Assembly: GCA_017413675.1 (NCBI GenBank)
Contig: JAFPSR010000097.1
Span: 1 to 15,613, forward strand
Reading direction: 5' to 3'
DNA: 15,613 nt
Origin: Clostridia bacterium
Lineage (GTDB): Bacteria; Bacillota_A; Clostridia; Christensenellales; UBA1750
Position 1 is the first letter of the stretch; the number at the start of each line of letters is the position of its first letter. The translations under genes were made by a program, and so were the position numbers. Under the pieces are notes generated by a model that was given only the letters and a program-made list of their open reading frames with translations, had not been told where the DNA came from and did no database searches. Of the stretch, positions 14,904-15,613 are shown one piece after another.

Positions 14904-15296
14904 TCAGAGTTTTTCTGTGCGATCGGGACCCATCATGCTGCAGAATTCCACTTCTCCGTCCGTCAGTTCCAATACACCGAGCTTCAGGCCGGTTTTTTCG
15001 TTGTAAATGGTGGAGAGGAAGGGATTGTCGGCGAAGACACGGTCGACGATTTCCTGCCCGGCAGGAACGGCAACCGCACGTAGACGGATCCAGTTGTTGT
15101 CATGCATGGAGCAGATGACAATTTTCGGGTTTTTCATGATCTGTGCATAGACCTTCTTATGCTGGCCGACTGCCGTATACAGCTTCCCGTCATACTCCTG
15201 CAGAACACCGATGGGACGGATTTCGGGCTGATCCCCGTCAACGGTACCCAGATAAAATGCGCCGCCTTTTTTGATGAATTCAGTTACTTCCTTCAT
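14904..15296 (-). CDS. Pyridoxamine 5'-phosphate oxidase-like (FMN-binding split barrel) protein
   Basis: A 130-residue single-domain protein of the PNPOx-like split-barrel family, which binds FMN, F420 or heme. Typical elements: FYLGTVDGDQPEIRPIG at 14-30, KLYTAVGQHKKVYAQIMKNP at 38-57, WIRLRAVAV at 69-77 and LGVLELTDGEVEF at 106-118. The ATG at 15296 is chosen over the long upstream frame to 15362 because AAGGAG lies 10 bases before it and the family begins with this kind of helix. It is the first gene of the cluster with the MoaF-like genes: its stop is 37 bases before the next start, with no terminator between. The substrate is unknown. It is too short to be a true PdxH. Confidence 0.87.
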   Translation of the reverse strand: MKEVTEFIKKGGAFYLGTVDGDQPEIRPIGVLQEYDGKLYTAVGQHKKVYAQIMKNPKIVICSMHDNNWIRLRAVAVPAGQEIVDRVFADNPFLSTIYNEKTGLKLGVLELTDGEVEFCSMMGPDRTEKL

Positions 15297-15374
15297 AGTT
15301 TGAAAACTCCTTTCATGCAATCGGAAAACCGCGGCTGACCGGGGTTCCGGAACATTTTTCATTACCTATAGATT

Positions 15375-15380
15375 AGTATA
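15375..15380 (-). promoter_or_regulatory. Possible -10 box for the PNPOx/MoaF-like cluster
   Basis: On the minus strand, TATACT at 15375-15380 lies in an AT-rich stretch about 80 bases before the PNPOx-like start. No good -35 box sits at 17 bases; GTGACA upstream is only 12 bases away. The leader between this point and 15296 shows no riboswitch I can recognise. Confidence 0.35.
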
Positions 15381-15489
15381 GCTTGGCTAAAATGTCACTA
15401 GAAAATTTACTTTCAGTTTACAAAACAAGGGAGGATCAGGCGGGATCCTGGAAACCGGGATAAAAAAGAATACCGGCGGTTGCGCTTTT

Positions 15490-15550
15490 GATATGCTCCC
15501 TCCATGAAAGACAGTAAAAAAGGAAAACTGTCGCATGGAGGGGGCATATC
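15490..15550 (+). repeat. Long inverted repeat ahead of the transposase-like start
   Basis: The 17-base arms at 15490-15506 and 15534-15550 pair with one G-T position. Inside them a second 6-bp pairing, GACAGT (15510-15515) with ACTGTC (15527-15532), closes an A-rich 11-base loop. The right arm contains the GGAGGGGG that would serve as ribosome binding site for the ATG at 15556. It may be part of an insertion-sequence end, a translation-blocking hairpin, or both. Confidence 0.8.
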
Positions 15551-15555
15551 ATTTT

Positions 15556-15613
15556 ATGAGGAAGAGGAAATACTCAGCAGAATTAATCATTAGCATTGTC
15601 AAAGAACGTATCG
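15556..15613 (+). CDS. Start of a probable insertion-sequence transposase (cut by window end)
   Basis: The last 58 bases open with MRKRKYSAELIISIVKERI and run off the window. A short basic start followed by a YSAE-type helix is how many IS3-like OrfA helix-turn-helix proteins begin (KRxYSAEFK and similar), and the structured DNA just upstream fits an IS end. With 19 residues the family cannot be fixed, and another DNA-binding protein is possible. It reads away from the PNPOx/MoaF-like cluster, so the element would border that cluster on its upstream side. Confidence 0.5.
   Translation, partial: MRKRKYSAELIISIVKERI

Noticed and set aside
1..15613. CRISPR array, tRNA or rRNA genes
   Set aside because: No regularly spaced repeats, cloverleaf-type sequences or rRNA segments were seen on either strand.

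Overview
This 15.6 kb window looks like chromosome of an anaerobic Firmicute, probably a Clostridia-type gut or rumen bacterium. The reasons are strong AAGGAGG-type ribosome binding sites, several TTG starts, short intergenic gaps closed by clean intrinsic terminators, and the gene families present. These include a TrkH/KtrB-type K+ transporter, a long CofE-like protein, and a short MetH without its reactivation domain beside MetF. Base composition is balanced apart from a few AT-rich promoter regions. The species cannot be named from the window alone.

Layout. (1) 2-1450 (+): trkH-like potassium uptake subunit, cut at its 5' end by the window edge and closed by a terminator. (2) 1518-2423 (-): LysR-type regulator, divergent from 2486-3721 (+), an F420-0:glutamate ligase (CofE)-like protein; the two share an AT-rich 62-bp promoter region. 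(3) 3796-5539 (-): a purine-salvage-like operon, NCS2-type permease followed by an adenine-phosphoribosyltransferase-like enzyme, ending in a hairpin shared with the CofE-like gene. (4) 5903-7002 (+): an ArsC/Spx-like thioredoxin-fold protein followed 2 bases later by a membrane-anchored protein with a SurA-N-like domain. (5) 7144-7998 (-): a sugar-phosphate isomerase/epimerase-like TIM barrel. (6) 8199-12559 (+): a four-gene run, Dabb-domain protein, exodeoxyribonuclease III, MetF and MetH. The last two form the one-carbon to methionine branch: methylene-THF is reduced to methyl-THF, and the methyl group passes through cobalamin to homocysteine. (7) 12638-15296 (-): a four-gene run of a PNPOx-like flavoprotein, two paralogous MoaF-like proteins and a small unrecognised protein. 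(8) 15490-15613 (+): a long hairpin followed by the first 19 codons of what looks like an insertion-sequence transposase, running off the window.

The accessory part of most interest is the PNPOx/MoaF-like cluster at 12.6-15.3 kb. Its two central genes are clearly duplicates of each other. The upstream copy carries a single-base frameshift near 14063: restoring the frame gives a C-terminus matching its paralogue, a 286-residue protein (against 288), and a stop just before the next gene's ribosome binding site. The function of this cluster is not known to me. The other candidates for a second look are the CofE-like protein in a lineage not expected to make F420, the MetH lacking a reactivation domain, and the hairpin that buries the ribosome binding site of the terminal transposase.
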